In this document: one piece after another, positions 27,663 through 36,869 of the stretch
Layout: every line of letters starts with the position of its first letter
Position numbering within the stretch: position 1 is the first letter of the stretch
DNA from: an uncultured Selenomonadaceae bacterium
Lineage (GTDB): Bacteria > Bacillota > Negativicutes > Selenomonadales > Selenomonadaceae
Reading direction: 5' to 3'
Assembly: GCA_905234045.1 (NCBI GenBank)
Contig: CAJOGS010000009.1
Location: 1 to 43,170 of the forward strand
Length of the DNA stretch: 43,170 bases
The notes under the pieces: generated by a model
Seen by the model: the letters and a program-made list of their open reading frames with translations, nothing else
Databases searched by the model: none
What the model was told of the DNA's origin: nothing
Translations under genes and position numbers: made by a program

Positions 27663-27698
27663 TCTTGTTAAAAAAATTTTTTTAATTTCAATCATCAC

Positions 27699-29171
27699 TC
27701 AAATTTTTTCTCGACTGCGATTTTTTGGATCTATTCTTTGTGAAATTTTATCTGTCACGAACATTAATAATTTTGAAAGTAACAAATACACTATCGCAAT
27801 AGTTATTATCGGGACAAAAGCGTCATAAGTTCGCGCACGAATTAAATCAGCCATTTTGGTTAAATCTTTAACAGAAATATAGCCGACTATGGAGGTTTCC
27901 AATAAAATTACGTTTAAACTTAGCCGGTACGACAAAAAATAATTTCTGATTATTTGTGGCAAAATAAATTTTATAAATGCCTGCCGCTCTGAAAATCCTA
28001 ACGATAACGCCGCCTCCATTTGTCCTTTTGAAATACTTTCCGCGCCGCTTTTCAACATAACGAATACTGAAATGCTCAACACGATTGAAAAAACTATAAC
28101 CGCTGTAAAAATCGGCGAGATTTCAACATTGCCGAAAACAACGTAATAGAAAAACAGCATTAAAACCATTGTCGGCAAGCCCTGCAACGTTCGGTAAGTT
28201 ATATCAAGTATTTTGTTTACGAACGAAATTTTTTCACGGTAGAGAATGTACAACGCCAAGCCCAACAATGTACCGAAAATTATTGCTCCAATCGTTATAA
28301 ATAACGTTATTCGTGCGCCGTCAAGAATCATTTTCCAACGTGATTCAAAGATTAGAGAATTTTTAACTCTGTCTGCAACCTTGAAAAGGCTTGAAGATTC
28401 AGAATTAATAATTGCGACTGCTTGCTCCGTGTAATTCGGATTACTTAAAAACAATTTTTTTTCACGTTCAGGCAATTTTTCAATAGCGTTAATGGCAATA
28501 TCACATTTGCCGGTAGAAACATCAAGTAATGTTGTTACAAAATCGCCAATTTTCACTTCGTAATTATAGCCGTAAGCCGCGCAAAAATTATTTAACAATT
28601 CTATTTCATATCCGACTATTTCGCCTTCACGCAGATAAATAAATGGAGGGCTGCCTCCTTCAGTGCAAATTTTCAAAGTGCCGTTTTCTCCGGTCAAAAC
28701 TTTCTTTTGAAAAATTTTGCTTTTCTCGTCTCCCGTGAACCATTTATTTTTCAATTCTTCAAATTCGTCGCTGGCTTCAATTTTGGCAAGATATTCATTC
28801 ATTTGACTACAGATTTTTTGCCCGCGTTCATTTTTTGTAAAAGCATAACTCAAAGGAACATCGCCGAGTGATTGCGTCAAATATTTAACGTCAATTCCTT
28901 CGCTCTTGATATTATCCGCGTAACCTTTCCCCAAAACGAAGGCGTCAATTTTATGTTGCAACAAATTTTGAACCATATCACTTATTGTATAGAAATAGAT
29001 ATATTCCGCATTAGGCAAAACTTCCCGCGCCCTCAATTCGTATGCTGAAGTTTGCCATACTCCGATTCTTGCATTTTTCAAATCGTCCAAAGAATTTATT
29101 TCTTGAACTTCGTTTTGACAGCCGCAAGTTAAAATAGCGGCTAACACTGTCATTAAAAATATTTTTTTCAT
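27699..29171 (-). CDS. Amino-acid ABC transporter, binding protein fused to permease
   Basis: A 490-residue fusion. An N-terminal export signal ends LTCGCQN and is lipoprotein-like, though not a perfect lipobox. Residues about 28-160 and 163-255 look like two successive family 3 solute-binding segments, since each restarts with a RIGVW or LKICTEGG strand. From about 285 on comes a permease of the His/Glu/Gln family (about five helices) with the ATPase-docking loop EAALSLGFSERQAFIKFILP. Such fusions take up polar amino acids together with a separate ATPase, and none is in the window. ATG at 29171; GGAGAG lies unusually far upstream. It ends in TGA and has no stop array. Confidence 0.87.
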   Translation of the reverse strand: MKKIFLMTVLAAILTCGCQNEVQEINSLDDLKNARIGVWQTSAYELRAREVLPNAEYIYFYTISDMVQNLLQHKIDAFVLGKGYADNIKSEGIDVKYLTQSLGDVPLSYAFTKNERGQKICSQMNEYLAKIEASDEFEELKNKWFTGDEKSKIFQKKVLTGENGTLKICTEGGSPPFIYLREGEIVGYEIELLNNFCAAYGYNYEVKIGDFVTTLLDVSTGKCDIAINAIEKLPEREKKLFLSNPNYTEQAVAIINSESSSLFKVADRVKNSLIFESRWKMILDGARITLFITIGAIIFGTLLGLALYILYREKISFVNKILDITYRTLQGLPTMVLMLFFYYVVFGNVEISPIFTAVIVFSIVLSISVFVMLKSGAESISKGQMEAALSLGFSERQAFIKFILPQIIRNYFLSYRLSLNVILLETSIVGYISVKDLTKMADLIRARTYDAFVPIITIAIVYLLLSKLLMFVTDKISQRIDPKNRSREKI

Positions 29172-29320
29172 TTTGTAATTTTATTCTCTCCAATCTTATT
29201 GAAGAATTTCATATTAAATTTTTTGGTTGCTGATGAAAAATAATTCTTGCGAAAGTTTAGCAAGTAATTTTTTCGCAGTCAATTTTTAATGCTACAGATT
29301 TTTTTATGGATTAAAATTTA

Positions 29321-29474
29321 TTAGGGCGTTTTGAAAAAATCTAAAATCTGCGAAGTGCCGGGTGTGTTGAATAAATTAATTGAAAATGCTGATTCACGAA
29401 TAAAATTTTGTTCGATGAAAACGAAAAAACAGCACCGCAGAAAGCGTCTTTCTTTTTGGTACTTTTTCTTTGGG
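29321..29474. mobile_element. Overlapping MITE left ends and fragments (M9)
   Basis: Two left ends lie close together: TTAGGGCGTTTTGAAAAAATC at 29321 and GGGTGTGTTGAATAAATTA at about 29360. They are followed by GAAAATGCTGATTCACG and CAGCACCGCAGAAAGCG modules as in M12. No right end precedes M10, so these appear truncated or interrupted by M10. Confidence 0.6.
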
Positions 29475-29783
29475 CTAGGTGCTGTTGAATAATAAATTTA
29501 ACTACTGCTGATGAATTAGCAAACTAAATTTTGCTGACTAAGAACGAAAAACTAAGATGCCGCGCAGGACGCGCGGCTCGGGCGGTGCGTTTTTTTCGAG
29601 GACGAAAAAACAGCACCGCAAAAAGCGTCTTTCTTGCAAATGCGAGGAGTACGAGCATTTGCTGTACTTGCAAAGGCGACGAATAGGAGCGTTTGCTCTT
29701 TGACAAGACAAAGAAAAAGTACGTTCAATATATAAAAAATTTCAAAAAAATTTTTGATAACAGATTTTTTCAACACGCCCTAG
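29475..29783. mobile_element. MITE-like element M10
   Basis: 309 bp, from CTAGGTGCTGTTGAATAATA to TTTTTTCAACACGCCCTAG. Contains GGACGCGCGGCTCGGGCGG, AAAAAACAGCACCGCAAAAA, a TTGCAAATGC / GCATTTGC inverted repeat around GAGGAGTACGA, and TTTGACAAGACAAAG. A stray right-end-like sequence (ACCAACATGCCCTAA) follows at 29848-29862. With M9 it fills the 773-bp gap 29172-29944, which has no gene. Confidence 0.88.
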
Positions 29784-29890
29784 CAAAGAAAATTAAATTT
29801 AATAAAAAATATTTTACCAACATATAAAAATTCTAAAATTTAGTTTACCAACATGCCCTAATCAGCAGAAATTTTGCGAAAAATATAAAC

Positions 29891-29920
29891 TAAAAAACGA
29901 CGCCCTTTTCGGATGCCGTT
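29891..29920 (-). terminator. Terminator after the sugar-binding protein gene
   Basis: On the minus strand AACGGCATCC pairs with GGGCGTCGTT (one mismatch, two wobble pairs) around GAAAA, then a T-run. Confidence 0.7.
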
Positions 29921-29944
29921 TTTATTCCGTGTCAAATTAAATTT

Positions 29945-30967
29945 TTAATTTCCCGCAATGGCATTAACATTTGTTTTGTCAATAATCATCGGTGTGCAAA
30001 GGAAGGACGGTACAACCTTAACGCCGTTGTTGTAGTTTGTAACGTCGTTAATATCCGGTTGAACGCCTTCAACAACCGCTTTAATCATACGAACGCATTT
30101 GGCAGTTAAAACGTCGGGATCTTTTCCGATTGTGAAAGTTTGCTTACCTTGTTTGATACGTTCAAAGGCGGCGGGGTCGCCGTCAAGCCCTGAAATAATA
30201 GGATAAGGTTTACCGGCTTTTTCAATTTCGCCGAGAATTACGCCGGCAATATCGTCATTCGGACTGAGTACAACTTGCAAAGGCGCGTCGGTATAATAAT
30301 TGTTGAGCAATTCATTGATACGCGGCGCGGCGTTTGCAGAATTCCAATCAGCAACTGCAACTTTATCAAATGTAACTTGTCCCGAACGGCAAACAAGTTG
30401 CCCGCTCTTCAAATAAGGTTCCAAAATTTTCATCGTGTTTTCAAAGAAAATGTGTGCGTTGTTATCTGAAGGACCGCCGGCGAAAAATTCAATGTTGTAA
30501 GGACCGCCGCCGTTTTTCAAATTCAACGCCGCCGCAATGTATTCGCCCATTCCGTCGCCGATGGCGTAGTTATCGAAACTGGCGTAATAACTCAAAGCGT
30601 CGGTATTCATGATAATTCTGTCGAACGCAATGACGGGGATATTTCTCTTTTTGGCGTCTTCCAAAACATCAGACAATGCTGATGAATCAATCGCACCGAT
30701 TACCATACAATTTGGCTTTTTGGCAATGGAGTCTTTAATTTGTTGTTTTTGTTCGTCAACAGTTGCCGAAAATTGAATATTAACTTCAAAGCCGTCTTCT
30801 TCAAGGAGCTTTTGGAGTGAATCGCCGTTACGTTGCCAACTCGGCGTAGTATTCGGGAAACAAACTGCAACTGTACGAGTTTCTTTTTGGGCACTTGAGC
30901 CGCAACCGCTTAAAACTGTAGCGAAAACTAAAAGCATTGCCACGCACAAATATTTTGCATATTTCAA
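29945..30967 (-). CDS. Sugar-binding lipoprotein (periplasmic binding protein, family 4 type)
   Basis: A 340-residue substrate-binding protein. The lipobox LSGC gives a lipidated C22. The mature fold is that of ribose/galactose/xylose-type binding proteins (VAVCFPNTTPSWQRN at the first strand, then AFDRIIM, SPNDDIAGVI and ISGLDGDPAA), closest in pattern to ChvE-like multiple-sugar binders. The start is TTG behind AGGTGATTTAA. It follows a chemoreceptor gene by 15 bp, and no sugar ATPase or permease gene is in the window. I infer that it delivers a sugar signal to that receptor, as ChvE and MglB do elsewhere, or serves a transporter encoded elsewhere. Confidence 0.9.
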   Translation of the reverse strand: MKYAKYLCVAMLLVFATVLSGCGSSAQKETRTVAVCFPNTTPSWQRNGDSLQKLLEEDGFEVNIQFSATVDEQKQQIKDSIAKKPNCMVIGAIDSSALSDVLEDAKKRNIPVIAFDRIIMNTDALSYYASFDNYAIGDGMGEYIAAALNLKNGGGPYNIEFFAGGPSDNNAHIFFENTMKILEPYLKSGQLVCRSGQVTFDKVAVADWNSANAAPRINELLNNYYTDAPLQVVLSPNDDIAGVILGEIEKAGKPYPIISGLDGDPAAFERIKQGKQTFTIGKDPDVLTAKCVRMIKAVVEGVQPDINDVTNYNNGVKVVPSFLCTPMIIDKTNVNAIAGN

Positions 30968-30982
30968 TTAAATCACCTGCTT

Positions 30983-32683
30983 TCAGATTTTGAATTTTTC
31001 GGCAGATTCCGTCAATTCGCTTGCAAGGTCGGAAAGTTTTTGGCTTGCACTTGCAACCTCGTCGATTGAGGCTGATTGATCTTCGGTTGCCGCTCTGACT
31101 GATTCGGTTTCAACGCTGACATCTTCACTGGATTTACTGAGTTCGTCCATTGAATGAACAAGTTTTTCGACGCGGGTTGAGGCGTCTTTGGCGTTATTTT
31201 GGATAACTTCTGCGTCTTTCGTCAATTTAATAATAGCTTCGGTAATATTTTTGAAAGAGTCGCCCGCCTCTGCAACGACGACGCGCCCGCTTTCAACTTC
31301 TTGGTTGCCTTGTTCCATTTGTTTAAGAGCTTGTTCCATTTCAGATTGAATGGTACTGATTAAAGCCGCAATTTGAGAGGCGGCTGAACTTGAACTTTCA
31401 GCAAGTTTTCTGACTTCATCTGCAACAACTGCAAAACCTCTGCCGGCTGTACCTGCGCGCGCCGCTTCAATAGCCGCGTTCAATGCAAGTAAGTTAGTTT
31501 GTTCTGCAATTCCTGCGATAGTTGCGCTGATATTTCCAATTTGCGTTGAACGTTCGGCAAGTTGTTTAATAACTTCAGCAGATTTTTCAACACTTTCGGC
31601 AACTGCCGACATTTGATTAACCGCGCCGCGAACTGCCGTACGTCCGGTTTCAGCAATAGTTTCGACGTTTTGAGCACTGCGAACTGATGAATTAGCCTTG
31701 CTTTCAAAATCCTGCAACAATTCTGCAAAAGTTCTGATATCCTCTGTAGCTTGATAAATTGCGTAACCTTGATTCAAAGAATTTTCTGCAACGTTGCTGA
31801 TTGATGCCGTAACTTTTTGAGTAATTTCGGTACTTTGTGCGGCATTTTCGTTTAATTGTGATGCAAAATCAGAGGCGGCTTGTGCATTGCGCTGAATTTT
31901 TGAAACGAGTACGCGCAAATTTTCAATAGTGTTTGCAAAAATTGCGGTAAGTTGTCCAAATTCATCGTCATTTTTCGGCACAGCTTTAACAGTCAAATTA
32001 CCTGCCGCCATTTCTTTTGAAACATCGGAAAGATATTCAATCGAGTTAAGAATCGTACGACTGAGAATAATTGCCATAACTATTGAGAATGCTACAACAG
32101 CAATTATAGTTATAATTAAGATAATACGTGCTTGATTATAACTTGATTGAGCGTCAACAACTTCTTCATGAATAAAATCTTTGCGGTTGTCGAGGATTTT
32201 ATTCAATTTAGATTGAATGTAGTTGTACTTGCTGCTTGAACTTTCAAGCGCGGCGGACGCTTCACGAGCATTGCCAGCCTTTGCCAACTCAATAACTTTT
32301 ACGGAATTAGTTTTGTATTGATCCCACATTTTGCGCATATCAGAAAATTCTGAGGCAACGTTGCCTTCAAGACTTTCTTGGATATAGTCAAAAGTAATGT
32401 CAATTTGATCCGCAAGTTTTTGAGTAGATTGAGCGGCGTAAATTCTTGCCGGTAAACTTGTGGCGTTGATAACAGAATATTCGCCTTGTCTGTAGTCGCT
32501 TACCGAGCGACTGGATTCTGACGTTGAAATAACGCCTTGTAAGTGTTCTGTTGCAATTCGCAACGCACCTTCATTAATTGAAGATAATGCAGTAGTTGAG
32601 TAAATGCCGTTGGCAATAAATACAACTATCAGCAAAATGAACACAAAAAATAATTTTTCTCGAATTGACATCGAGTGTTGCAT
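30983..32683 (-). CDS. Methyl-accepting chemotaxis protein
   Basis: A 566-residue transmembrane chemoreceptor. Membrane helix 1 is near 9-28, a four-helix-bundle-like ligand domain spans 29-185, helix 2 spans 186-208, a HAMP domain about 209-262, and a long coiled coil ends in the CheA/CheW hairpin tip [18 protein letters not shown] (394-411). The start at 32683 is an ATG with GGAGGG before it; a GTG further up overlaps that site. It is the first gene of a pair with the sugar-binding lipoprotein. No C-terminal NWETF-like tether is seen, as it ends SAEKFKI. Confidence 0.95.
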   Translation of the reverse strand: MQHSMSIREKLFFVFILLIVVFIANGIYSTTALSSINEGALRIATEHLQGVISTSESSRSVSDYRQGEYSVINATSLPARIYAAQSTQKLADQIDITFDYIQESLEGNVASEFSDMRKMWDQYKTNSVKVIELAKAGNAREASAALESSSSKYNYIQSKLNKILDNRKDFIHEEVVDAQSSYNQARIILIITIIAVVAFSIVMAIILSRTILNSIEYLSDVSKEMAAGNLTVKAVPKNDDEFGQLTAIFANTIENLRVLVSKIQRNAQAASDFASQLNENAAQSTEITQKVTASISNVAENSLNQGYAIYQATEDIRTFAELLQDFESKANSSVRSAQNVETIAETGRTAVRGAVNQMSAVAESVEKSAEVIKQLAERSTQIGNISATIAGIAEQTNLLALNAAIEAARAGTAGRGFAVVADEVRKLAESSSSAASQIAALISTIQSEMEQALKQMEQGNQEVESGRVVVAEAGDSFKNITEAIIKLTKDAEVIQNNAKDASTRVEKLVHSMDELSKSSEDVSVETESVRAATEDQSASIDEVASASQKLSDLASELTESAEKFKI

Positions 32684-32740
32684 AATTAATCCCTCCTGCA
32701 CTTTTTTATCAAAATTCCCTGTTTTAAAAAAATATCCTGC

Positions 32741-32974
32741 CTACTTTTTGAAAATTTGTTTTGCGGCAGATTTTATCCAATTTCCATGCCACGCAATATG
32801 AAAAATTAAACCGACTGCCATAATATAGCCGCTGTAAGTGTGAATTTTTCGCATAAGCCGAAATATTTCCATATCGCCACGCGGAAAAATATGAAAGTCC
32901 AGACAAATTCCCGTTACAATGCAAATTAAACCGCTGATAAAAATTAAAACGTCCAGACAAAAATTTTTTTTCAT
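32741..32974 (-). CDS. Small two-helix membrane protein, DUF4405-like
   Basis: A 77-residue protein with two hydrophobic helices (about 7-25 and 44-62). A His in HTYSGYIMAVGLIFHIAWHG and others near it resemble the haem-binding histidines of cytochrome b561-type DUF4405 proteins. Haem binding is inferred, not shown. ATG at 32974 was chosen since GGAGTGAT lies just before it. It sits between an NlpC/P60 gene and the chemoreceptor; a hairpin terminator overlaps its leader, so it may have its own promoter. Confidence 0.65.
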   Translation of the reverse strand: MKKNFCLDVLIFISGLICIVTGICLDFHIFPRGDMEIFRLMRKIHTYSGYIMAVGLIFHIAWHGNWIKSAAKQIFKK

Positions 32975-32986
32975 TAAAATCACTCC

Positions 32987-33012
32987 AAAAAAAATAGACG
33001 GTTAAAGCCGCC
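32987..33012 (-). terminator. Terminator after the NlpC/P60 gene
   Basis: On the minus strand GGCGG and CCGTC (one wobble pair) enclose CTTTAA and are followed by TATTTTTTTT. The stem is short. Confidence 0.55.
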
Positions 33013-33026
33013 CAAAAATTTTCAAT

Positions 33027-34247
33027 TTATCTCGGAAAAACAATATCAGTTAATCTGTCAATCATTAACGCACCTGAAGCACTGCTGAAATTTAAATCTG
33101 AAACAATAACTTTTCTAAGTGAGCCGCCAATAGAATGAATGATAATCGGCGTGCCGCTTTCATCGTTGCCAAGTTTCATCATTACGTGAGTAGGCATTAA
33201 CAAAAGTGAACCGACGGGAGCGCGGCGGACAATATCAACTCTTTCTGCGCGTGTTACGTCATTGAATACTGAAACAATAGGAACGCAACCGGCTTGTCTG
33301 TCTGCGTCACGCGGAATAAAAATCCCGATACTGCGATAAACATTTTGAACCAAAGACGAACAGTCAACGCTGTTTTCTAAGCCGCCCCAGCCGTAAATAT
33401 TGCCCAAAAATTTGAAACTTTGACGAATCAAATTATTTTTTGTAGGTTGCAAATAATCCGTGCCGACATTTTCGTCATTTAAAACTTTCGCCGAAACTTC
33501 TTTTAAATTGCCGTTTTCAGCTATTGGAAGACGTGCAACCCAAAAATTATTTTCCAACGCGGAACTTTGGAGCGGAATTTTTGCGCCCATCTGGAAAAGA
33601 ATAATTTTGCCGTTCACATTGACGAATTTTTTATTTGTCATAACGACGAGAAATTTTTCAGGTTCAATGTAAGTTTTCCACGTTTCACGGTCGGTAAACG
33701 CCAAAGAATTTTTATTTACCCAGCCGAAATAATATTTTGCCTGTACGAAAGAAAATTTGCCGTCTTTACTTTCCCATAAAATTGCAACAGGTTCGGCAGG
33801 ATCCAACGCCGTACCTTGAATTTTATCAAATTTTTCACCTGTTGGAGGTTGCGGCAAAAGTCTGATATTTACTCTTTCAGTCGTCACGGCATATTGAACG
33901 TTAATATCATATTGCAATTCATTCAAATTTCTATTCGCCATAACAGCTTGACTGCCGATAAGTCGAACATCATCAGTAATTTTTGCAATTTTCGCCCGCA
34001 ATTTGTCAGCCGTGATTGTTTCGGGATAATTCATTAAATCCGCCGCGTAGTCGTCGCGTTCCAAAATTTCGGTGTTTAATCTGTCAATTTGTTTGTACGT
34101 GAATAAAAGTTTGTCGCCGTCAGGATTTTTAGCCGTCCAATATTCCGGCGTGGCGCGTTCGTCTTCAATTTCAATACCTGCGGCAAATGTTTTATTGTTC
34201 ATTAAAAATATCAGCAGAAAAACTGCAAAAAAAATTTGGTATTTCAT
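33027..34247 (-). CDS. Exported SH3-NlpC/P60 peptidoglycan hydrolase
   Basis: A 406-residue exported protein (signal peptide ending TFAAG). After a helical segment (45-110) come two SH3-type domains (about 120-185 and 195-255), then an NlpC/P60 cysteine peptidase domain: C296 in NSVDCSSLVQNVYRSIGI, H354 in MPTHVMMKLG and H371 in IIIHSIGG, the expected Cys-His-His set. Family members cut gamma-D-Glu-diamino acid bonds in stem peptides. This order resembles the YkfC/dipeptidyl-peptidase VI group with added SH3 domains. ATG at 34247 follows AGGAG. It looks monocistronic, since a hairpin follows. Confidence 0.92.
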   Translation of the reverse strand: MKYQIFFAVFLLIFLMNNKTFAAGIEIEDERATPEYWTAKNPDGDKLLFTYKQIDRLNTEILERDDYAADLMNYPETITADKLRAKIAKITDDVRLIGSQAVMANRNLNELQYDINVQYAVTTERVNIRLLPQPPTGEKFDKIQGTALDPAEPVAILWESKDGKFSFVQAKYYFGWVNKNSLAFTDRETWKTYIEPEKFLVVMTNKKFVNVNGKIILFQMGAKIPLQSSALENNFWVARLPIAENGNLKEVSAKVLNDENVGTDYLQPTKNNLIRQSFKFLGNIYGWGGLENSVDCSSLVQNVYRSIGIFIPRDADRQAGCVPIVSVFNDVTRAERVDIVRRAPVGSLLLMPTHVMMKLGNDESGTPIIIHSIGGSLRKVIVSDLNFSSASGALMIDRLTDIVFPR

Positions 34248-34320
34248 TTTTTTATTCTCCTGTCTGTTTAGCTTATTATATTTTGGTAACTGCTACTGAC
34301 AATTTATTTTTTAATTTTTT

Positions 34321-34555
34321 AATGCATTGTTGAATAATTTTATTTTAAGTTTTTTTTATCTTTTAACGTACTTTTTCTTTGTCTTGTCAAAGAAAAAGTA
34401 CCAAAAAGAAAGACGCTTTTAGCGGTGCTGTTTTTTCGTCCTCGAAAAAAACGCACCGAGCAAATGCTCTTATTCATCGCATTTGCAAGGCGCACGTCCT
34501 GTGCGCCATCTTAGTTCTTCGTTCTTAGTCTGCAAAAATTTATTTGATAATCATC
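34321..34555. mobile_element. MITE-like element M11 (degenerate ends)
   Basis: A left-end-like GCATTGTTGAATAATTTT starts near 34325. The interior has TCTTTGTCTTGTCAAAG, GCGGTGCTGTTTTTTCG, CGCATTTGCAAGG and CACGTCCTGTGCGCCATC, the same modules as M4 and M6. A clear right end is not seen. Confidence 0.55.
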
Positions 34556-34595
34556 AGCTACAACACTACAACACTACCACACTACACCACTACAA
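34556..34595 (-). repeat. Octad TAG array right of M11
   Basis: Minus-strand units TAGTGGTG, TAGTGTGG, TAGTGTTG, TAGTGTTG with an 8-base period. The jag terminator lies between this array and jag. Confidence 0.8.
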
Positions 34596-34601
34596 AGAAG
34601 G

Positions 34602-34628
34602 TAAAAAAATAAACGCTGTAAAGGCGTT
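34602..34628 (-). terminator. Terminator of the rpmH-jag operon
   Basis: AACGC (34628-34624) and GCGTT (34616-34612) on the minus strand enclose CTTTACA and are followed by TATTTTTTT. Confidence 0.7.
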
Positions 34629-34673
34629 AAATCTTTGAATGAAAATCTACAATATCAGTATATTTGATTAGCC

Positions 34674-35510
34674 TTAGCGTTTTTTCTTTGGCGAAATGAT
34701 GATATAGCGGTAAGGGTCTTCACCTGCGCTGTGAGTTTCAACCTTTGTACTGTCCTGCAACGCAGTATGAATAACTTTGCGTTCACTGCGGCTCATTGGC
34801 TCCAGTTTAACATCTTGATGAGTACGAACTGCGCGTTCAGCAACGCTTTTAGCCAATTTCTTTAAAGCAGTGGCGCGGCGACTGCGATAATTTTCAACGT
34901 CCAAAACGAAATAAACGCGCTCTTCTGAATCATGAACATTTGCTGACAAATTTGTAAGATATTGCAAGGCGTCTAAAGTTTGCCCGTGCTTTCCAATTAA
35001 AACGCCTAAATCTTTGCCGACCAAATCTAAAACGACTTCAGAATCATTTTCAACAACGTTTACGGTAACTTCAATTTTCATGGCGGAGAAAACTTCAGTT
35101 AAAAATTTTTGCGCTGTAGCGATAACGGCGTCTTTATCAAAAGTGGATTTAACTTCTTCATTCGTAACATTTTCGGGAACGAGTTCAACTTTTTTTGCAA
35201 TTTCCGCAGGTTCAATTTTGGTTTCTTCAAGTACGGGTTCAATTTTTTCTTCGACTTCAGTTTTAAAATTTTCAACAGGTGTGGGAATTTCAGTTTTAAC
35301 CTCTTCAGTAATTTCAGGTTTAACTTCTTCGGTAACTTCTTTAAGAGTGACTTTAATTTTGGCGGGCTTTGCGCCGAATCCAAAGAAACCTTTGGACGGA
35401 TTTTCTAAAATTTCATAATCAACATTTTCGGCAGCCACGCCTAGTTCTTCAAGTGCCGCGCTTAGTGCGTCCTCCACAGTCTTACCTGTTGTTTCAATTA
35501 CTTTAGCCAT
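34674..35510 (-). CDS. jag: RNA-binding protein Jag/KhpB
   Basis: A 278-residue protein with a Jag-N domain (1-60; FFGFGAKPAKIKV), a Glu/Lys/Pro-rich linker (60-130), a KH domain with GKDLGVLIGKHGQTLDALQY, and an R3H domain (SRSERKVIHTALQ). Jag/EloR/KhpB binds RNA with KhpA and affects cell elongation in related bacteria. It starts 2 bp after yidC, with its ribosome site GGAGAAGG inside the yidC end. It is the last gene of the operon before the terminator at 34602-34628. Confidence 0.95.
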   Translation of the reverse strand: MAKVIETTGKTVEDALSAALEELGVAAENVDYEILENPSKGFFGFGAKPAKIKVTLKEVTEEVKPEITEEVKTEIPTPVENFKTEVEEKIEPVLEETKIEPAEIAKKVELVPENVTNEEVKSTFDKDAVIATAQKFLTEVFSAMKIEVTVNVVENDSEVVLDLVGKDLGVLIGKHGQTLDALQYLTNLSANVHDSEERVYFVLDVENYRSRRATALKKLAKSVAERAVRTHQDVKLEPMSRSERKVIHTALQDSTKVETHSAGEDPYRYIIISPKKKR

Positions 35511-35512
35511 TG

Positions 35513-36193
35513 TTAAGCCTTCTCCTTTTCAGAATTTGAGTTTTTATTTCTGTAAATTAAAAGTTGCTGAATAATTTGAACTACGTTTTGAGTTGTCCAA
35601 TAAAGTACAAGCCCCGCCGGAAGATTTATGCTGATAAATCCCATGAACAGCGGGAAGAAAATCATCATTATTTTTGTTTGCTGATTTACTTCGACGGTTG
35701 AAATTTTTTGCATTAAAAAAGTTGTACCGGCGGCAAGTAACGGCAAAATATACAAAGGATCTGTTTCTGATAAATTCGGTACCCACAAAAATGAAGGCGC
35801 GCTCCCGCCGTAATCGAAACTGAAAAATGTATAATACATTGCCATTAAAATTGGCATTTGAATTAACATCGGCAGACAGCCTGCCAATGGATTAACGCCC
35901 GCTTCTTGATAAAGCTGGAGCATTTTTTGTTGCAAAAGTTGCGGGTTATCCTTGTGCTTTTCCTGTAATTTTTTCAATTTCGGTGCAATTTCCTGCATAC
36001 CTTTCATTGACTCAATTTGCTTTTTTGTCAGCGGGTATAACAAAGTTTTTATGATAACCGTTAAAATAATAATCGCCAAGCCGTAACTGCCGACGCCGAA
36101 TTTTTCGAGTATGGAATAAAGCGCAGTTAAAACTGCCGTGAATAAATCTGTTATCGGCGAGAAAAGGCTCACCAAGAAAAAAGGTTCTTCCAA
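35513..36193 (-). CDS. yidC: Membrane protein insertase YidC
   Basis: A 226-residue YidC/Oxa1 insertase with five predicted helices. The core starts SYGLAIIILTVIIKTLLYPL, which holds the conserved Lys/Arg region of the hydrophilic groove, followed by the cytoplasmic coiled loop (QEIAPKLKKLQEKHKDN), NPLAGCLPMLIQMPILMAMY and the last helices near LPAGLVLYWTTQN. There is no large periplasmic domain, as in Bacillota, but also no lipoprotein signal. The start is TTG at 36193 with AGGAAGTG before it; no in-frame ATG lies nearby. Confidence 0.95.
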   Translation of the reverse strand: MEEPFFLVSLFSPITDLFTAVLTALYSILEKFGVGSYGLAIIILTVIIKTLLYPLTKKQIESMKGMQEIAPKLKKLQEKHKDNPQLLQQKMLQLYQEAGVNPLAGCLPMLIQMPILMAMYYTFFSFDYGGSAPSFLWVPNLSETDPLYILPLLAAGTTFLMQKISTVEVNQQTKIMMIFFPLFMGFISINLPAGLVLYWTTQNVVQIIQQLLIYRNKNSNSEKEKA

Positions 36194-36252
36194 ATTTTCA
36201 CTTCCTATTTTAATTTTTATTTTTTATTAAAAATTTATGCAAATAAAATAAT

Positions 36253-36462
36253 TCAAGGAACGGGATCATAACCGCCCTTGCAAAATGGTTGACAGCGCAA
36301 AATTCTTTTTATGGTTAAAAAAGAGCCGCGCCGCCAGCCGTATTTTTGTAGAGCTTCAACGGCGTATGCCGAACATGTGGGGAAAAATCTGCAGGTTGGC
36401 GGTTTAAGCGGCGATAACCATTTTTGGTAAAATCGAACTGCCGCAATTAAAAATTTTGTCAT
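36253..36462 (-). CDS. yidD: Membrane protein insertion efficiency factor YidD
   Basis: A 69-residue YidD family protein with [20 protein letters not shown], a conserved Cys pattern (TCRFFPTCS), [17 protein letters not shown] and a final GYDPVP. It is thought to help YidC-dependent insertion. Its start is 2 bp after the rnpA stop. ATG at 36462. Confidence 0.95.
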   Translation of the reverse strand: MTKFLIAAVRFYQKWLSPLKPPTCRFFPTCSAYAVEALQKYGWRRGSFLTIKRILRCQPFCKGGYDPVP

Positions 36463-36464
36463 AG

Positions 36465-36812
36465 TTAATCAATCCAAATTTTGGCGCGTTTGCAAAGATC
36501 GCAAAAAGATTTTATTGCAACTTCGCATTTTGCCTCAACAAGATTTTTTCTGCCCATGAGAATAATAGCGCAATTCGGCTTAATGTTATGCTGATTCAGC
36601 CTGTAAGCTTCGCGCAGGAGCCTTTTAACGCGGTTACGCACAACGGCGCAACCCAATTTTTTACCGGCGGCGAATCCTACTTTGCCGCGCAAATTTTCAT
36701 CTTCCAAAATGTAAATTACAATTTCGCGGTTGGCAAGCGAACGCCCTTTTGAATAGACTTTGTTAAATTCACGCTTGCCACGAAAAATTTTATTTCTGCC
36801 GAGTTCAAACAT
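36465..36812 (-). CDS. rnpA: Ribonuclease P protein component
   Basis: A 115-residue basic protein that assists the RNase P RNA in 5' tRNA maturation. The RNR signature [15 protein letters not shown] is present, with [13 protein letters not shown] near the N-terminus. The start at 36812 was chosen because GGAGG lies 5 bases before that ATG; an earlier ATG at 36845 would lie inside the hairpin between rpmH and rnpA. Confidence 0.95.
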   Translation of the reverse strand: MFELGRNKIFRGKREFNKVYSKGRSLANREIVIYILEDENLRGKVGFAAGKKLGCAVVRNRVKRLLREAYRLNQHNIKPNCAIILMGRKNLVEAKCEVAIKSFCDLCKRAKIWID

Positions 36813-36832
36813 AAAAACCTCCGCATAACAAG

Positions 36833-36858
36833 AAAAAAAGGTCACTGTATTAGTGACC
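36833..36858 (-). terminator. Hairpin with T-run between rpmH and rnpA
   Basis: GGTCACT (36858-36852 on the minus strand) and AGTGACC (36846-36840) form a perfect 7-bp stem with loop AATAC, followed by seven T. It should end part of the transcripts and could lower rnpA-yidC expression relative to the ribosomal protein L34 gene. Confidence 0.8.
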
Positions 36859-36869
36859 TGCGCGTTTTC

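Noticed and set aside
29524-29776. Open frames inside M10, with similar ones in M8 and M14
   Set aside because: They come from the repeated, GC-rich modules, have no ribosome site, and are not conserved in frame between copies.
35099-35383. Lys/Leu-rich open frame on the minus strand inside jag
   Set aside because: It is an out-of-frame reading of the Glu/Lys-rich Jag linker.
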